Source: Nonomuraea gerenzanensis
GTDB taxonomy: Bacteria; Actinomycetota; Actinomycetes; Streptosporangiales; Streptosporangiaceae
Length of the DNA: 64,000 nucleotides
NCBI RefSeq assembly: GCF_020215645.1
Contig: NZ_CP084058.1
Location: forward strand, 6,572,001-6,636,000
Direction: 5' to 3'
The number at the start of each line of letters is the position of its first letter. Position 1 is the stretch's first letter. This document shows positions 30,960 to 39,771 of the stretch, piece after piece. The notes under the pieces were generated by a model. That model was not told the DNA's origin, searched no databases, and was given only the letters and a program-made list of their open reading frames with translations. The translations under genes and the position numbers were made by a program.

Positions 30960-31784
30960 TCAGGCCGCGGGCGCGGGTGTGGTCCGGGTGCGCGAGGGAC
31001 GCAGGAAGAGGTAGAGGGTGGGGATCAGGTAGGCGGCCCAGGCGACGGTCTCCAGGACACTGGGCTGCGGGGTGAGGTTGAGCGTCCCGGCCAGCACGGC
31101 GCCGTACCACGAGTCGGCGGGCAGCACGGCGCCGAGGTCGAAGGCGTAGACGCTCAGCCCCGGCAGGAGGGCGGCCTCCTGAAGGTCGTGCACGCCGTAC
31201 TTGAAGATCCCGGCGGCGACGAGGATGAGCAGCAGGCCGGTCCAGGCGAAGAACGTGGTGAGGTTGACGCGGACGGCGGACCTGTACAGGCCGTAGCCGA
31301 GCAGCACCGCGGCGAGCAGGCCGAGGCTGATGCCGATGAGCGGCTGCGCCGAGGTGGTCGCGCCCTGCACGGAGGCGAAGAACAGCAGCGCCGTCTCCAG
31401 CCCCTCACGCGCCACGGCCAGGAACGCCATCACGACGACGGCGGCCGGGCCCAGCTTCAGCGCCTCGGCGAGCTTGCCCCGCAGCTCGCCCGAGAGCGCG
31501 CGGGCGGCCCGCCGCATCCAGAAGATCATCCAGGTGACGAAGCCGACGGCCAGCAGCGAGGTGATCGCGTCGAAGAGCTCCTGTCCCGTGTGCCCGAGGT
31601 GGGCGGCGGTGAAGGTCAGGATCGCGCCGAACCCGACCGAGAGCGCCACGGCGGCGAGCACGCCGGTCCAGACGTACGGCAGCCGGTCCGTGCGGTCGCT
31701 CTTGACCAGGAAGGCGACCAGCACCGAGACGACGAGCGCCGCCTCGAGCCCTTCGCGCAGGCCGATGAGAAAGCTGGCGAACAC
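30960..31784 (-). CDS. efeU: EfeU, FTR1-family iron permease
   Basis: A 274-residue membrane protein from GTG 31784 (TTGGAGC upstream). Two REGLE iron-binding motifs, IGLREGLEAALVVSVLVAF in the first segment and AVAREGLETALLFFAS in the fourth, are diagnostic of FTR1 permeases. About seven transmembrane helices; normal length. First gene of efeUOB; a near-consensus iron box at 31849-31867 lies in its promoter, so it should be repressed when iron is plentiful. Confidence 0.94.
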   Translation of the reverse strand: MFASFLIGLREGLEAALVVSVLVAFLVKSDRTDRLPYVWTGVLAAVALSVGFGAILTFTAAHLGHTGQELFDAITSLLAVGFVTWMIFWMRRAARALSGELRGKLAEALKLGPAAVVVMAFLAVAREGLETALLFFASVQGATTSAQPLIGISLGLLAAVLLGYGLYRSAVRVNLTTFFAWTGLLLILVAAGIFKYGVHDLQEAALLPGLSVYAFDLGAVLPADSWYGAVLAGTLNLTPQPSVLETVAWAAYLIPTLYLFLRPSRTRTTPAPAA

Positions 31785-31848
31785 CGTTGCTCCAATGCTG
31801 GGTAAGCCCGGGACGCCGACGTGCCGGACTGCTACACGCCTGTAGAAG

Positions 31849-31867
31849 TTAACATAGGCTCACCTAA
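31849..31867. promoter_or_regulatory. Iron box upstream of efeUOB
   Basis: TTAACATAGGCTCACCTAA agrees with the DtxR/IdeR/DmdR consensus TTAGGTTAGGCTCACCTAA at 16 of 19 positions. It is 64 bases upstream of efeU and 64 bases from the divergent BlaI gene. Confidence 0.85.
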
Positions 31868-31931
31868 CCTAGCCAGAGAGCCTGGTTTCGGGCGCGTCCG
31901 GCGGGTGCGGTGATCGCATAGGGTGTGCGCG

Positions 31932-32348
31932 ATGGACACTGACCCGGAGGATCGCGCCGACCAGGGCGAGCGCCGCCGGCCCGGCGAGCTGGAAGCGGCG
32001 ATCCTGGCCGCCCTGCGTGACGCGGGCTGTTCGCTGACCTCCGGCCAGGTGCGCGATCTGATCGACCCCACGGGCGGGTTGTCCTACAGCGCCGTCGTCA
32101 CCACGCTGGTCCGCCTGCACAAGAAGCGGGCCGTCACCCGCCGCAGGGAAGGCCGCGCCTACCGCTACGGGGCGCTCACGGACGCCGCCGGGCTCGTCGC
32201 GCAACGCATGAACGCGCTGCTCAGCGCCGAGGACGATCGTGCCATGGTGCTGCGGCGGTTCGTGCGGGAGCTGGAGCCGGGCGATGAGGAGCTGCTGCGC
32301 CGGTTGCTCGCCGACGAGCCGGATCCGCCGGGCGGAACCGGCACGTGA
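31932..32348 (+). CDS. BlaI/MecI-family transcriptional repressor
   Basis: A 138-residue winged-helix protein from ATG 31932 (GTG starts further up are possible). PGELEAAILAALRDAGCSLT, SGQVRDLIDPTGGLSYSAVV and TTLVRLHKKRAVTRRREGRA correspond to the BlaI recognition helix and wing; the C-terminus RRFVRELEPGDEELLRRLLA is the dimer helix. Followed by an M56-type metalloprotease gene, the classical BlaI-BlaR arrangement. Divergent from efeUOB, sharing the iron-box region. Confidence 0.88.
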   Translation: MDTDPEDRADQGERRRPGELEAAILAALRDAGCSLTSGQVRDLIDPTGGLSYSAVVTTLVRLHKKRAVTRRREGRAYRYGALTDAAGLVAQRMNALLSAEDDRAMVLRRFVRELEPGDEELLRRLLADEPDPPGGTGT

Positions 32349-32412
32349 CCGGGGCGCCCAGGCGCTCCACCGTACGAAAGCGTCGGGTCACTTGACCGGC
32401 TTCGCGCCCGCG

Positions 32413-32431
32413 TTAGGTTAGCTTTGCCTGA
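32413..32431. promoter_or_regulatory. Iron box upstream of the M56 peptidase gene
   Basis: TTAGGTTAGCTTTGCCTGA keeps the left half of the DtxR/IdeR consensus intact and 14 of 19 positions overall. It lies between the BlaI gene and the peptidase start at 32461. Confidence 0.7.
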
Positions 32432-32460
32432 ACGCATGCGACTGAAAGCCGGCTGGTGCC

Positions 32461-33384
32461 TTGTTTGATCATTTCGTCTGGTCCGTCCTGGCGGTCCCGG
32501 TCCTGGTGGTCGCCCTCGTGACGCTGCTCGCGGACCGGTTGCCGCCCTCGCCCGCCGCCAAGGTGCTCGCCTGGTCGGCGGCGGGCGCCGCGCTGGCGAG
32601 CCTCCTCAACGTGGCCGCCTTCACCGTGAAGGCCGTGGCCGAGATCCCGTTCGTCGCCGGCCTGTTCGGGTGGTCGTACCGGACGGTGATCGCCGACACG
32701 GGGCACGTGCGGTGGGTTCCGTGGCTGTGCGTGCTGCTGACGGGGTGGGCGGCGGTGGCCGCCGTCAGGGTGGTGCGCCGCCATCGCGGCGGCCGGGCGT
32801 GGGCGCTCGGGCTCGGCGGCGTCGCGGCGGGTGACGGCGTCGTCGTGGTTCCCGGCACGGAGGTCGAGGCCTTCGCCGTGCCCGGCAGGCCGGGGCACGT
32901 CGTGGTCACGGCCGGGATGCGGCAGGCACTCGACGACGAGCAGTACGCGGCGTTGCTGGCCCACGAGCGGGCGCACCTGGAGCAGGACCATCCCCGGCTG
33001 ATGCTGCTGAGCGATCTGGCGGGGGCGGTCCATCCGGCGCTGCGGTGGGTCTCCGGCCGGGTGGGATACCTGGTCGAGCGGGCCGCCGACGAGCACGCGG
33101 CCACGGTGATCGGCGACCGCCGCGTTCTCGCCCGGGCGATCGGCGCGGCGGCGCTGGCCGCTCATGGCAGGCCGGCGCTCAGGTCGTCCGGCCCCTTCGC
33201 CTCCTTCGCCGGGGCCCGGCGGCCGGGGGCCATTCCGCTCAGGGTCGCCGCGCTGCTGGCTCAGGCGCGCGGCGGCCGGCTGTGGCCGGCCGCCGTTCCC
33301 GCCGTCCTGGCGGCGAGCTCGCTCGTCTGGACCGGTGAAGCTCTCTATGACCTGGTGGAGCTGCTCGTTCTCGCGCACGGCTGA
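32461..33384 (+). CDS. M56 (BlaR1/MecR1-type) membrane metallopeptidase
   Basis: A 307-residue membrane protein starting at TTG 32461 (no better start in frame; ribosome-binding site weak). Hydrophobic helices near residues 5-25, 36-60 and 80-100 precede the zinc motif LLAHERAHLEQDHPRL (HExxH variant with arginine, H-E-R-A-H) and the downstream ERAADEHAATVIGDRRVLAR helix with the third ligand. There is no penicillin-binding sensor domain, unlike BlaR1 proper. The iron box just upstream suggests that the protease is expressed in iron starvation. Its natural substrate may be the BlaI repressor encoded upstream. Confidence 0.85.
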   Translation: MFDHFVWSVLAVPVLVVALVTLLADRLPPSPAAKVLAWSAAGAALASLLNVAAFTVKAVAEIPFVAGLFGWSYRTVIADTGHVRWVPWLCVLLTGWAAVAAVRVVRRHRGGRAWALGLGGVAAGDGVVVVPGTEVEAFAVPGRPGHVVVTAGMRQALDDEQYAALLAHERAHLEQDHPRLMLLSDLAGAVHPALRWVSGRVGYLVERAADEHAATVIGDRRVLARAIGAAALAAHGRPALRSSGPFASFAGARRPGAIPLRVAALLAQARGGRLWPAAVPAVLAASSLVWTGEALYDLVELLVLAHG

Positions 33385-33415
33385 GCCCTGCGGTCACGGC
33401 TCCCGGGGTCAGCCG

Positions 33416-34228
33416 TCACGGCGTGCGGAAGCCTCGGAAGGTCACGGGTTCGCGGGTTTCGAAGCCGAGCCGCTCGTAGAGGGCGATCGCGCCGGTGTTC
33501 GTCTCGGCGACGTGCAGGAAGGGGCGTTCGCCGCGGGCCAGGATGCGCGCGACTAGCGTGCCGACCAGGCGGGCGGCGTAGCCTCGCCCGCGCGCCTCGG
33601 GGGCGGTGCAGACGGCGCTGATCTCGGTGTGTCCCGCGGGCCGCAGCCGCTCGCCCGCCATCGCCACCAGCCTGCCGCCCTCGCGGACGCCCAGGTAGGT
33701 GCCCAGCTCGCGGGTGCGCGGCCAGAACGGCCCCGGCTGCGCCCGCGCGACGAGGTCGAGCATCTCGGGCACGCTCTCCACGCCCAGCTCGACGACCGCC
33801 GCCCTCTGCTCGGCCACCTTCACGCCCGGCTCGGCCACCTTCACGCCCGGCTCGGCCACCTTCACGCCCGGCTCGGCCGCTTCCGCGCCCGGCGCCACGA
33901 CCACCGCGTCCAGCGCGACGACCGCCGCATCCAGCTCGGGCCGGTCGCCGTTCCAGACGAGCTGGCGGCCGTCGAGGGCGAAGACCGGCTCCCAGTCCGG
34001 CGGCGGCAGCGCCGGGCAGCTGAACAGGTCGGCCAGCTCGCCCCGGCCGAGCAGCGCGGCGAGATCGGCCCACTCCTGCCCGTCCGGGTCGGCGCTCACC
34101 GCGCAGAACGTCGCCACCCCCGGCTGGTAGGTGGCCGCCCTGCCGAGCCGGCGGGCCAGGTGTGCGTGGTGGCCGCGCAGCGACGCGCCCACCGGGTCGT
34201 CCAGGGCGGTGGCGTCCCCGTTCGCCAT
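33416..34228 (-). CDS. GNAT acetyltransferase (FR47-like) with repeat insert
   Basis: A 270-residue enzyme from ATG 34228 (GAGGCAC upstream). The C-terminal FR47/GNAT domain contains YLGVREGGRLVAMAGERLRP, the acetyl-CoA loop CTAPEARGRGYAARLVGTLV, and AETNTGAIALYERLGFETRE. The N-terminal half is a degenerate GNAT-like domain (YQPGVATFCAVSADPDGQEW). Between them a 7-residue repeat (AEPGVKV three times, then AEQRAAV) forms an interdomain linker. The acceptor is unknown. Confidence 0.88.
   Translation of the reverse strand: MANGDATALDDPVGASLRGHHAHLARRLGRAATYQPGVATFCAVSADPDGQEWADLAALLGRGELADLFSCPALPPPDWEPVFALDGRQLVWNGDRPELDAAVVALDAVVVAPGAEAAEPGVKVAEPGVKVAEPGVKVAEQRAAVVELGVESVPEMLDLVARAQPGPFWPRTRELGTYLGVREGGRLVAMAGERLRPAGHTEISAVCTAPEARGRGYAARLVGTLVARILARGERPFLHVAETNTGAIALYERLGFETREPVTFRGFRTP
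33810..33893 (-). repeat. 21-bp in-frame tandem repeat in the GNAT gene
   Basis: Three identical 21-bp units starting at 33810, 33831 and 33852, plus a diverged fourth at 33873. On the minus strand they encode AEPGVKV heptads. Confidence 0.92.
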
Positions 34229-34328
34229 GGTGCTGTGCCTCGTTCCGTACGGGACCGGCGCCGGCCCCGCTGGACGGCGCTGCGATCCAGCCGGTCATCC
34301 TACGGCGTACAACTGGGACGAAGGTGAC

Positions 34329-34844
34329 ATGCTTGCGCTCATGAGCATCGAGCACCACGATGTCCACATCCGACCCGTACGCGAGGAGGATCGCGACGCC
34401 GTCATCGGCCTGGCCGCGCAGCTCGCCGAGGGGGTGCCGGAATGGCGTGACCCCGGGGCCGTCGTGGAGGCGGCGCGGCAGTGGCTCGCCGGTTACTTCA
34501 CCCCCGCCTCGCAGCAGCCCGGAGCCGTGTTCGTGGCCGTGGCAGGGGGCGAGGTCGTCGGCATGGTCTCCGTCAACACCCACCGGCACTTCACCGGGCC
34601 GGTCGAGGCCTACATCGGCGAGGTGGCCGTCGCCCCGCACGCCGTCCGGATGGGGCTGGGCAGGCGGCTGCTGGGCGCGGCGGAGGACTGGGCGCGCGGG
34701 CAGGGCCTGCGGCATCTGACGCTGGAGACGGCGGCGGGCAACACGACCGCCAGGCGGTTCTACGCCGCCGTGGGCTACCAGGAGGAGGCGATCCGCTTCA
34801 CCCGCGTGCTCGACCGGCTACGGGATCGCCCAGATACAGCGTAG
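34329..34844 (+). CDS. GNAT-family N-acetyltransferase
   Basis: A 171-residue enzyme from ATG 34329 (GAAGGTGAC upstream). Order of motifs: HIRPVREEDRDAVIGLAAQL (start of domain), FVAVAGGEVVGMVSVNTHRH, YIGEVAVAPHAVRMGLGRRL (acetyl-CoA binding, R-M-G-L-G-R), LTLETAAGNTTARRFYAAVG (motif B). Length normal. The acceptor is unknown. It converges on the malic-enzyme gene with 10 bases between stops. Confidence 0.9.
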   Translation: MLALMSIEHHDVHIRPVREEDRDAVIGLAAQLAEGVPEWRDPGAVVEAARQWLAGYFTPASQQPGAVFVAVAGGEVVGMVSVNTHRHFTGPVEAYIGEVAVAPHAVRMGLGRRLLGAAEDWARGQGLRHLTLETAAGNTTARRFYAAVGYQEEAIRFTRVLDRLRDRPDTA

Positions 34845-34854
34845 GCCCGCGCGC

Positions 34855-36591
34855 TCACTGCCCGTTCCCGTGGACGCGGCGGTAGACGGGCTGCCACATG
34901 GCGTCCTGGACCTGCTGGACGGTGTCGCGCAGCTCGACGCGGGCCAGGTGTTCCTCGGCGGCCCTGTTGGCGACGGCGACGGCCACGGCGGCGGAGATTG
35001 CGCGCAGGTTGTCCACCGGGGGCAGCAGGCAGGCACCAGGGGCGGAGACGTCGACCATGGCGCCGATGGCCTCGGCGGCGGCCTGCAACATGCCGGGGCT
35101 GACCCGGCGGGCCCGCGCGACCACCGCGCCCAGCCCGAGGCCCGGGTAGAGCAGGGCGTTGTTGGCCTGGGCGATGGCGTAGGTGACGCCGTCGTGGGTG
35201 ATCGGCTCGATCGGGATGCCGGTGGCGATCAGCGCCCGTCCGTCGCTCCAGCGGATCAGGTCGGCGGGCATCGCCTCGATGCGCTCGGTCGGGTTGGAGA
35301 TCGGGAAGATGATCGGGCGCTCCACACCCGCCGCCATCGTGCGCACGATCTGCTCGGTGAACGCGCCGTGCGCCGTGGAGGTGCCCAGCAGCATGGTCGG
35401 CTTGACGCGTTCGACGACCTCGGCCAGGAAGATGCCGTGCCCGTCGCCGGCCCAGCCGGTCACCTCCTCGCGCGGGCGCGCGTACGGCTGCTGGAAGTCG
35501 CGCAGCTCCCGCATGTCGTCGACCAGGAGGCCCTGCTTGTCGATCGGCCAGATCCGCCGCGTCGCGGTGTCGTGGTCCAGGCCGTCGCGGATCATCGCGT
35601 CGCGCAGCTGGTCGGCGATGCCGGTGCCGGCGGTGCCTGCGCCGAAGATGACGACGCGCTGCTCGCGCATCGGGGTCCGGGAGACCCGGACGGCGCCGAG
35701 CATGGCGGCCAGCACGATGGCGCCGGTGCCCTGCATGTCGTCGTTGAACGTGCAGATCCGGCCGGTGTACCGCTCCAGGATCCGGCGGGCGTTGGACGGG
35801 CCGAAGTCCTCCCAGTGCAGCAGGGCGCCGGGGAACATCCGGGTGGCCGTGGTGACGTAGGTGTCGATGAAGTCGTCGTAGCGCTGCCCGCGCACCCGCG
35901 CGTGCCGGTTGCCCACGTAGGCGGGGTCGTTCAGCAGCGCCTCGTTGTCGGTGCCCACGTCCAGGGAGACCGGGATGACCCGGCCGGGGTCGATGCCCGC
36001 GGCGGCGGTGTAGACGGCCAGCTTGCCGGTCGCGATGCCGATGCCGCCGCCGACGCCCCAGTCGCCGATGCCCAGGATCTCCTCGGCGTCGGAGGCGACG
36101 ATCAGATCGACGTCGTCCGGGCCCAGCCCGGTGTTCTGGAACGCCTGCTCGATCCCGCCGGCGTCGTCGACGGACAGGTACACGCCCCGGGGGCGGCGGT
36201 ACTCGTGGCTGTAGTTCTTGATCGCCTCGGACACGGTGGGGTCGTACACGATGGGCAGCATCTCGTGCAGGTGGTCGCCCAGCAGGCGGTAGTACAGCAC
36301 CTCGTCACGGTCCCGCAGCGCCTCCAGGTAGACGTTCTTGAGCAGGTCGCTCGGCTGGGCCCGCACCTGGTGGTAGACCCGCCCGACCTGCTCCTCCAGC
36401 GTCTCCACCACGGGCGGCAGCAGGCCCTCCAGGCCGAGCTCGGCGCGTTCCGCGGCCGAGAACGCCGTGCCCTTGTTCAGCAGCGGCTCCTGCAGCACCG
36501 CCTGGCCGCGCAGGCGCGTCAGGTAACTTCCGTCCGGCTGCTCCGCGAACGCGTGGCTGACCGGCTCCGGTTTCCGCTTCCCCGGCGACAT
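34855..36591 (-). CDS. NAD-dependent malic enzyme
   Basis: About 578 residues. AGGGAGG touches the ATG at 36600 but lies nine bases from the second ATG at 36591, which I prefer. It decarboxylates malate to pyruvate. N-terminal malic domain: QEPLLNKGTAFSAAERAELG, IVYDPTVSEAIKNYSHEY (catalytic tyrosine), SLDVGTDNEALLNDPAYVGN and GQRYDDFID. Metal site: CTFNDDMQGTGAIVLAAML. NAD-binding domain: VVIFGAGTAGTGIADQLRDA, with PIIFPISNPTERIEAMPADL. This is the large bacterial MaeA/SfcA-like form. It stands alone and is divergent from a permease gene. Confidence 0.93.
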   Translation of the reverse strand: MSPGKRKPEPVSHAFAEQPDGSYLTRLRGQAVLQEPLLNKGTAFSAAERAELGLEGLLPPVVETLEEQVGRVYHQVRAQPSDLLKNVYLEALRDRDEVLYYRLLGDHLHEMLPIVYDPTVSEAIKNYSHEYRRPRGVYLSVDDAGGIEQAFQNTGLGPDDVDLIVASDAEEILGIGDWGVGGGIGIATGKLAVYTAAAGIDPGRVIPVSLDVGTDNEALLNDPAYVGNRHARVRGQRYDDFIDTYVTTATRMFPGALLHWEDFGPSNARRILERYTGRICTFNDDMQGTGAIVLAAMLGAVRVSRTPMREQRVVIFGAGTAGTGIADQLRDAMIRDGLDHDTATRRIWPIDKQGLLVDDMRELRDFQQPYARPREEVTGWAGDGHGIFLAEVVERVKPTMLLGTSTAHGAFTEQIVRTMAAGVERPIIFPISNPTERIEAMPADLIRWSDGRALIATGIPIEPITHDGVTYAIAQANNALLYPGLGLGAVVARARRVSPGMLQAAAEAIGAMVDVSAPGACLLPPVDNLRAISAAVAVAVANRAAEEHLARVELRDTVQQVQDAMWQPVYRRVHGNGQ

Positions 36592-36748
36592 CGTCGTCAT
36601 CCTCCCTGAGCGCGACACCCGCTCACAGAAGTTGCCCGGCCGCTGGGAGACGGACACTGAGCCGGACCTCAGAACTGCGCCAAAACCAGACAAAGGGATG
36701 CGTGTCGCCGGGCAGGCCACGGCGCGCCCGTGCCTAGCGTCTGTGAGC

Positions 36749-37762
36749 ATGGACGAAGGACGGGCACGCCACCGGTGGACGGCCTTCAAGCAGTCGCCGT
36801 TCCTGCCCGCCAGCGTGCTCGTGCTGATCCTCGCCGCCGCCGCCGGGCTCTTCGCCGGGTCCTACACCTACGCCATGGCCGATCCGACCCCGCACCGCGT
36901 CCCGGTCGCGGTCGTGGGGGTCAGCCACCAGAGCGTACGCGGCAAGGCGTTTGCCGCGGGCATGGAGGAGCAGCTGAACGCCTCGCTCGCGCTGTCCTTC
37001 GAGGGCTCCTTCGAACGGGCCAGGCAGGCGGTCGAGGAGCAACGGGTGTTCGGCGTCATCGTGGTGCATCCGGGCAACGAGGTCACGCTGTACGTGTCGG
37101 GCGCCTCCGGGGCGTCGGTGGCCCAGCTGCTCAGCGAGGCCGCGCCGAAGGTGGCCCCGCAGGTGGGCGTGCGGCTGACGGTGCGGGACATGAAGCCGCT
37201 GCAGCCGGGCGACCCGCGCGGGCTGGCGCTGTTCTACATCACGCTGGCGGCGGTGATCATCGGGTTCATCGGAGCCGTCCAGCTCAGCGTCCAGGCCGAC
37301 GGGCTGAGCGCGTGGGAGCGCATCGCGTTCACGGTGGCGTACGCGGTGCTGGGCGCGCTGTCCATCGTGGCCGTGGTGGACTGGGGGCTGGGCGCGCTCG
37401 ACCTGCCGCTGCTGGAGTCGTGGTTCATCCTGGCGCTGACCATGTTCACCTCCGGGATGGTGTTCACCATGTTCAACACGCTCGTGCGGCGCTGGGCGAT
37501 GGTGCCCACCTGGGGGCTGATGGTGCTGCTCGGCAACCCGTCCTCCGGCGGGGCGGTGTCCTGGCCGCTGCTGCCCTCGCCGCTGGGCGCCATCGGGCGC
37601 TGGCTGCCGCCCGGGGCCTCGATCAACGCCCAGCACACCGCCGTCTACTTCGGCGGGCACCAGCGGCTGATGCCGTTCCTGGTGCTGGCGGCCTGGGCGC
37701 TGGTGTCGTGCACGGTCTTCCTGGTCTGGCGCGACCGCCACCCCGGGCCCGAGACGTCTTAG
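36749..37762 (+). CDS. ABC-2/YhgE-like membrane protein
   Basis: A 337-residue protein from ATG 36749. One N-terminal transmembrane helix (LPASVLVLILAAAAGLFAGS) is followed by an extracytoplasmic domain of about 130 residues (VPVAVVGVSHQSVRGKAFAA, FGVIVVHPGNEVTLYVSGAS) and then about five helices (FYITLAAVIIGFIGAVQLSV, SWFILALTMFTSGMVFTMFN). The topology matches DUF3533/YhgE-Pip-type and ABC-2 permease-like proteins. No ATPase gene is adjacent, so an export role is only inference. Confidence 0.75.
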   Translation: MDEGRARHRWTAFKQSPFLPASVLVLILAAAAGLFAGSYTYAMADPTPHRVPVAVVGVSHQSVRGKAFAAGMEEQLNASLALSFEGSFERARQAVEEQRVFGVIVVHPGNEVTLYVSGASGASVAQLLSEAAPKVAPQVGVRLTVRDMKPLQPGDPRGLALFYITLAAVIIGFIGAVQLSVQADGLSAWERIAFTVAYAVLGALSIVAVVDWGLGALDLPLLESWFILALTMFTSGMVFTMFNTLVRRWAMVPTWGLMVLLGNPSSGGAVSWPLLPSPLGAIGRWLPPGASINAQHTAVYFGGHQRLMPFLVLAAWALVSCTVFLVWRDRHPGPETS

Positions 37763-37776
37763 GGCTCGCGAATCCG

Positions 37777-38988
37777 TCACCTGTGGGAGGCGCGCTCACC
37801 CCTGGCCGGCTCGTGGCCGGAGCTTCCCGCCATGGTGATCGCGACCGCCAGCACGCAGGTCGCCGCGATGGCCGTGATCACGCCGTGCACGCCGATCCAG
37901 GGCACCGCGAGCGGCAGCACCAGGACGGCGGCGGCGCAGCCCGAGATGACGGCCGGATGGATGACGGACTCCGGCTCGATCGGCGTGTGCACCATCCAGA
38001 GCAGCAGGAGGAACATCCCGACGGGGATCGCGACGGCGTAGGCGACGGTGAGCGCGGGGGCCGCGACGTGGTGCCCGCTCTGCTCGACCGCGACCTCCAG
38101 GCCCGCGCCGAGGGCGGCCAGGGCCGCGAAGATGCCGTAGTGGCCGTAGCCCCACCGGTAGGAGCGGTCCCGCCGCCCGCTGAGCCCCTCGCCCGCCTCC
38201 ACCAGGAAGTACAGCCACCACAGGGCGAACAGCACCACGAGGCCGGAGACGGCGATCATGACGAAGGGGCTGCTGATCCGGCTCGACTCGAGCGCGCTGG
38301 CGACGCCCCTGGACGCGGCGAGCACGCTCTCACCGAGCAGGATGATCGTGAACAGGCCGTAGCGCTCGGCGATGTGGTGGGGATGCCAGGTGGTGGGCTC
38401 GGCCCGTTCCGCCCACAGCGGCACGGCCAGCTCCAGGACGGCGAGCAGCACGAACAGCGGCAGCTCGATGGACAGGGGCGCGGCCCACGAGTGGTACATC
38501 CAGGCCACGGTCAGGACGGTGATGCCGCCGGCGTAACGCAGCGCGGTAGGCCGGCGCGCCGGGTCCTCCACGGCGACCCGCACCCACTGGGCGACGAGCC
38601 CGATCCGCATGATGACGTAGCCCAGCGTGACGAACCGGTAGTCGGTGTGCTCGCTCGCCGCCGGCACGCCCGCGGCCAGGACCAGCACACCGGCCATCTG
38701 CACCATGGTCAGCACCCGGTAGGCGACGTCGTCGGTGTCGTAGGACGAGGCGAACCAGGTGAAGTTCATCCACGCCCACCAGATCGCGAAGAACACCTGC
38801 AGGAACGGCACGATGCCGGCCAGCGCGTGCCCCTCGACGACGTGGTGCGCGAACTGGGCGGTGATGGCCGCGACCGCGACCACGAACGTGAGGTCGAACA
38901 GCAGCTCCAGCTGGCTGGCCACGCGGTTCGGCTCGTCCACGGGACGCGCGCGCATGCGCATGCGGAGGCGGATTCTGGCGGGTGGCAA
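37777..38988 (-). CDS. Low-temperature-requirement protein A (LtrA) family membrane protein
   Basis: A 403-residue membrane protein. TTG 38988 is chosen because AGGAG lies eight bases upstream; the internal ATGs at 38961 and 38955 have none. LtrA features: SQLELLFDLTFVVAVAAITA in the first segment, ITAQFAHHVVEG, FFAIWWAWMNFTWFASSYDT, HHIAERYGLFTIILLGESVL and a late GYGHYGIFAALAALGAGLEV. About ten helices. The name comes from a Listeria mutant; the molecular function is unknown. Confidence 0.88.
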   Translation of the reverse strand: MPPARIRLRMRMRARPVDEPNRVASQLELLFDLTFVVAVAAITAQFAHHVVEGHALAGIVPFLQVFFAIWWAWMNFTWFASSYDTDDVAYRVLTMVQMAGVLVLAAGVPAASEHTDYRFVTLGYVIMRIGLVAQWVRVAVEDPARRPTALRYAGGITVLTVAWMYHSWAAPLSIELPLFVLLAVLELAVPLWAERAEPTTWHPHHIAERYGLFTIILLGESVLAASRGVASALESSRISSPFVMIAVSGLVVLFALWWLYFLVEAGEGLSGRRDRSYRWGYGHYGIFAALAALGAGLEVAVEQSGHHVAAPALTVAYAVAIPVGMFLLLLWMVHTPIEPESVIHPAVISGCAAAVLVLPLAVPWIGVHGVITAIAATCVLAVAITMAGSSGHEPARGERASHR

Positions 38989-39076
38989 GCGTTCGCTCCT
39001 GTCACTGCGTGAGACGGGTCCTCACGGTGGACAGGGCGGCGGGCCGGCTTCGTGACAGGTCCGCCCGGAAATCTCA

Positions 39077-39495
39077 GGATTCGGCCGGCGCGCTCCTCGC
39101 GGCGGCGGGGCGCCGCTCGTACGCGGTGCGGCGGGCGAGCGTGAGCACGCAGGCGAGCGTGAGGACGAGCAGCGCGACGTAGTGCCTGACGACCGGCCTG
39201 TGGCTGCCGCCGCCGCTGGTCAGCAGCCACTGGGCGACCGGCGGGGTGGAGCCGCCGATGATCGTGCCGCACAGCTGGTAGGACTCAGCAGCACGTCCAG
39301 CATCGTCTGCCGGGCGGCGCCCAGGTCGGTGGTGGCCCAGGCGACGAGGAAGGTGTCGGTGAAGTAGGTCGCCGAGATCCCCAGCGCGCTCGCCCCGACG
39401 CCGAGGGCGACCAGTGGCCACGCCGTGCGCAGCACGGTCACGAGGGGCAGACTGCCGGCCATGTGCAGGGCGCGGCTGTCGGGCTTCGGCGCCAC
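39077..39495 (-). pseudogene. MHS-type MFS transporter remnant
   Basis: Two minus-strand frames in order give [40 protein letters not shown], and then, after a jump and frameshift near 39290, [20 protein letters not shown] and VALLVLTLACVLTLARRTAY. These correspond to the seventh and the eleventh to twelfth transmembrane regions of an MHS transporter. The N-terminal half and the middle of the C-terminal half are deleted. Confidence 0.6.
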
Positions 39496-39756
39496 GGCCT
39501 TCGCCGCGCGGGCCTACCGGGAGCTGCCGGCCACCGGCGAGAGCGTCCGCAAGCGCAAAGCCGACAGGAACGACGGGCTGCCCCCCAGGAGACCCAGGTC
39601 GCCCGCCTGGCCAGGGCCGGCCTGTCGAACCCGGAGATCGCCGCCCAGCTGTTCCTCAGCCCGCGCACCGTCGAATACCACCTGGGCAACGTGTTCACCA
39701 AGCTCGCCATCACCTCCCGCCACCAGCTTCCCGAGGCGCTGCCCGAACATCCGTGA
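39491..39756 (+). pseudogene. C-terminal end of a large LuxR-family regulator, frameshifted
   Basis: [20 protein letters not shown] (one frame) and [57 protein letters not shown] (another frame) are adjacent parts of the output end of ATPase-type LuxR regulators. A missing base near 39583 breaks the frame between them, and the N-terminal roughly 800 residues are absent. Confidence 0.65.
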
Positions 39757-39771
39757 CCGGCCGGCTTGCGT

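Noticed and set aside
28834-31014. Plus-strand ORF of 726 codons opposite efeB and efeO
   Set aside because: EfeB and EfeO are fully supported on the minus strand; the plus frame is low-complexity Gly/Val/Gln/His without a domain.
34870-36609. Plus-strand ORF of 579 codons opposite the malic enzyme gene
   Set aside because: Malic enzyme motifs and the ribosome-binding site are on the minus strand; the opposite frame has no recognisable features.
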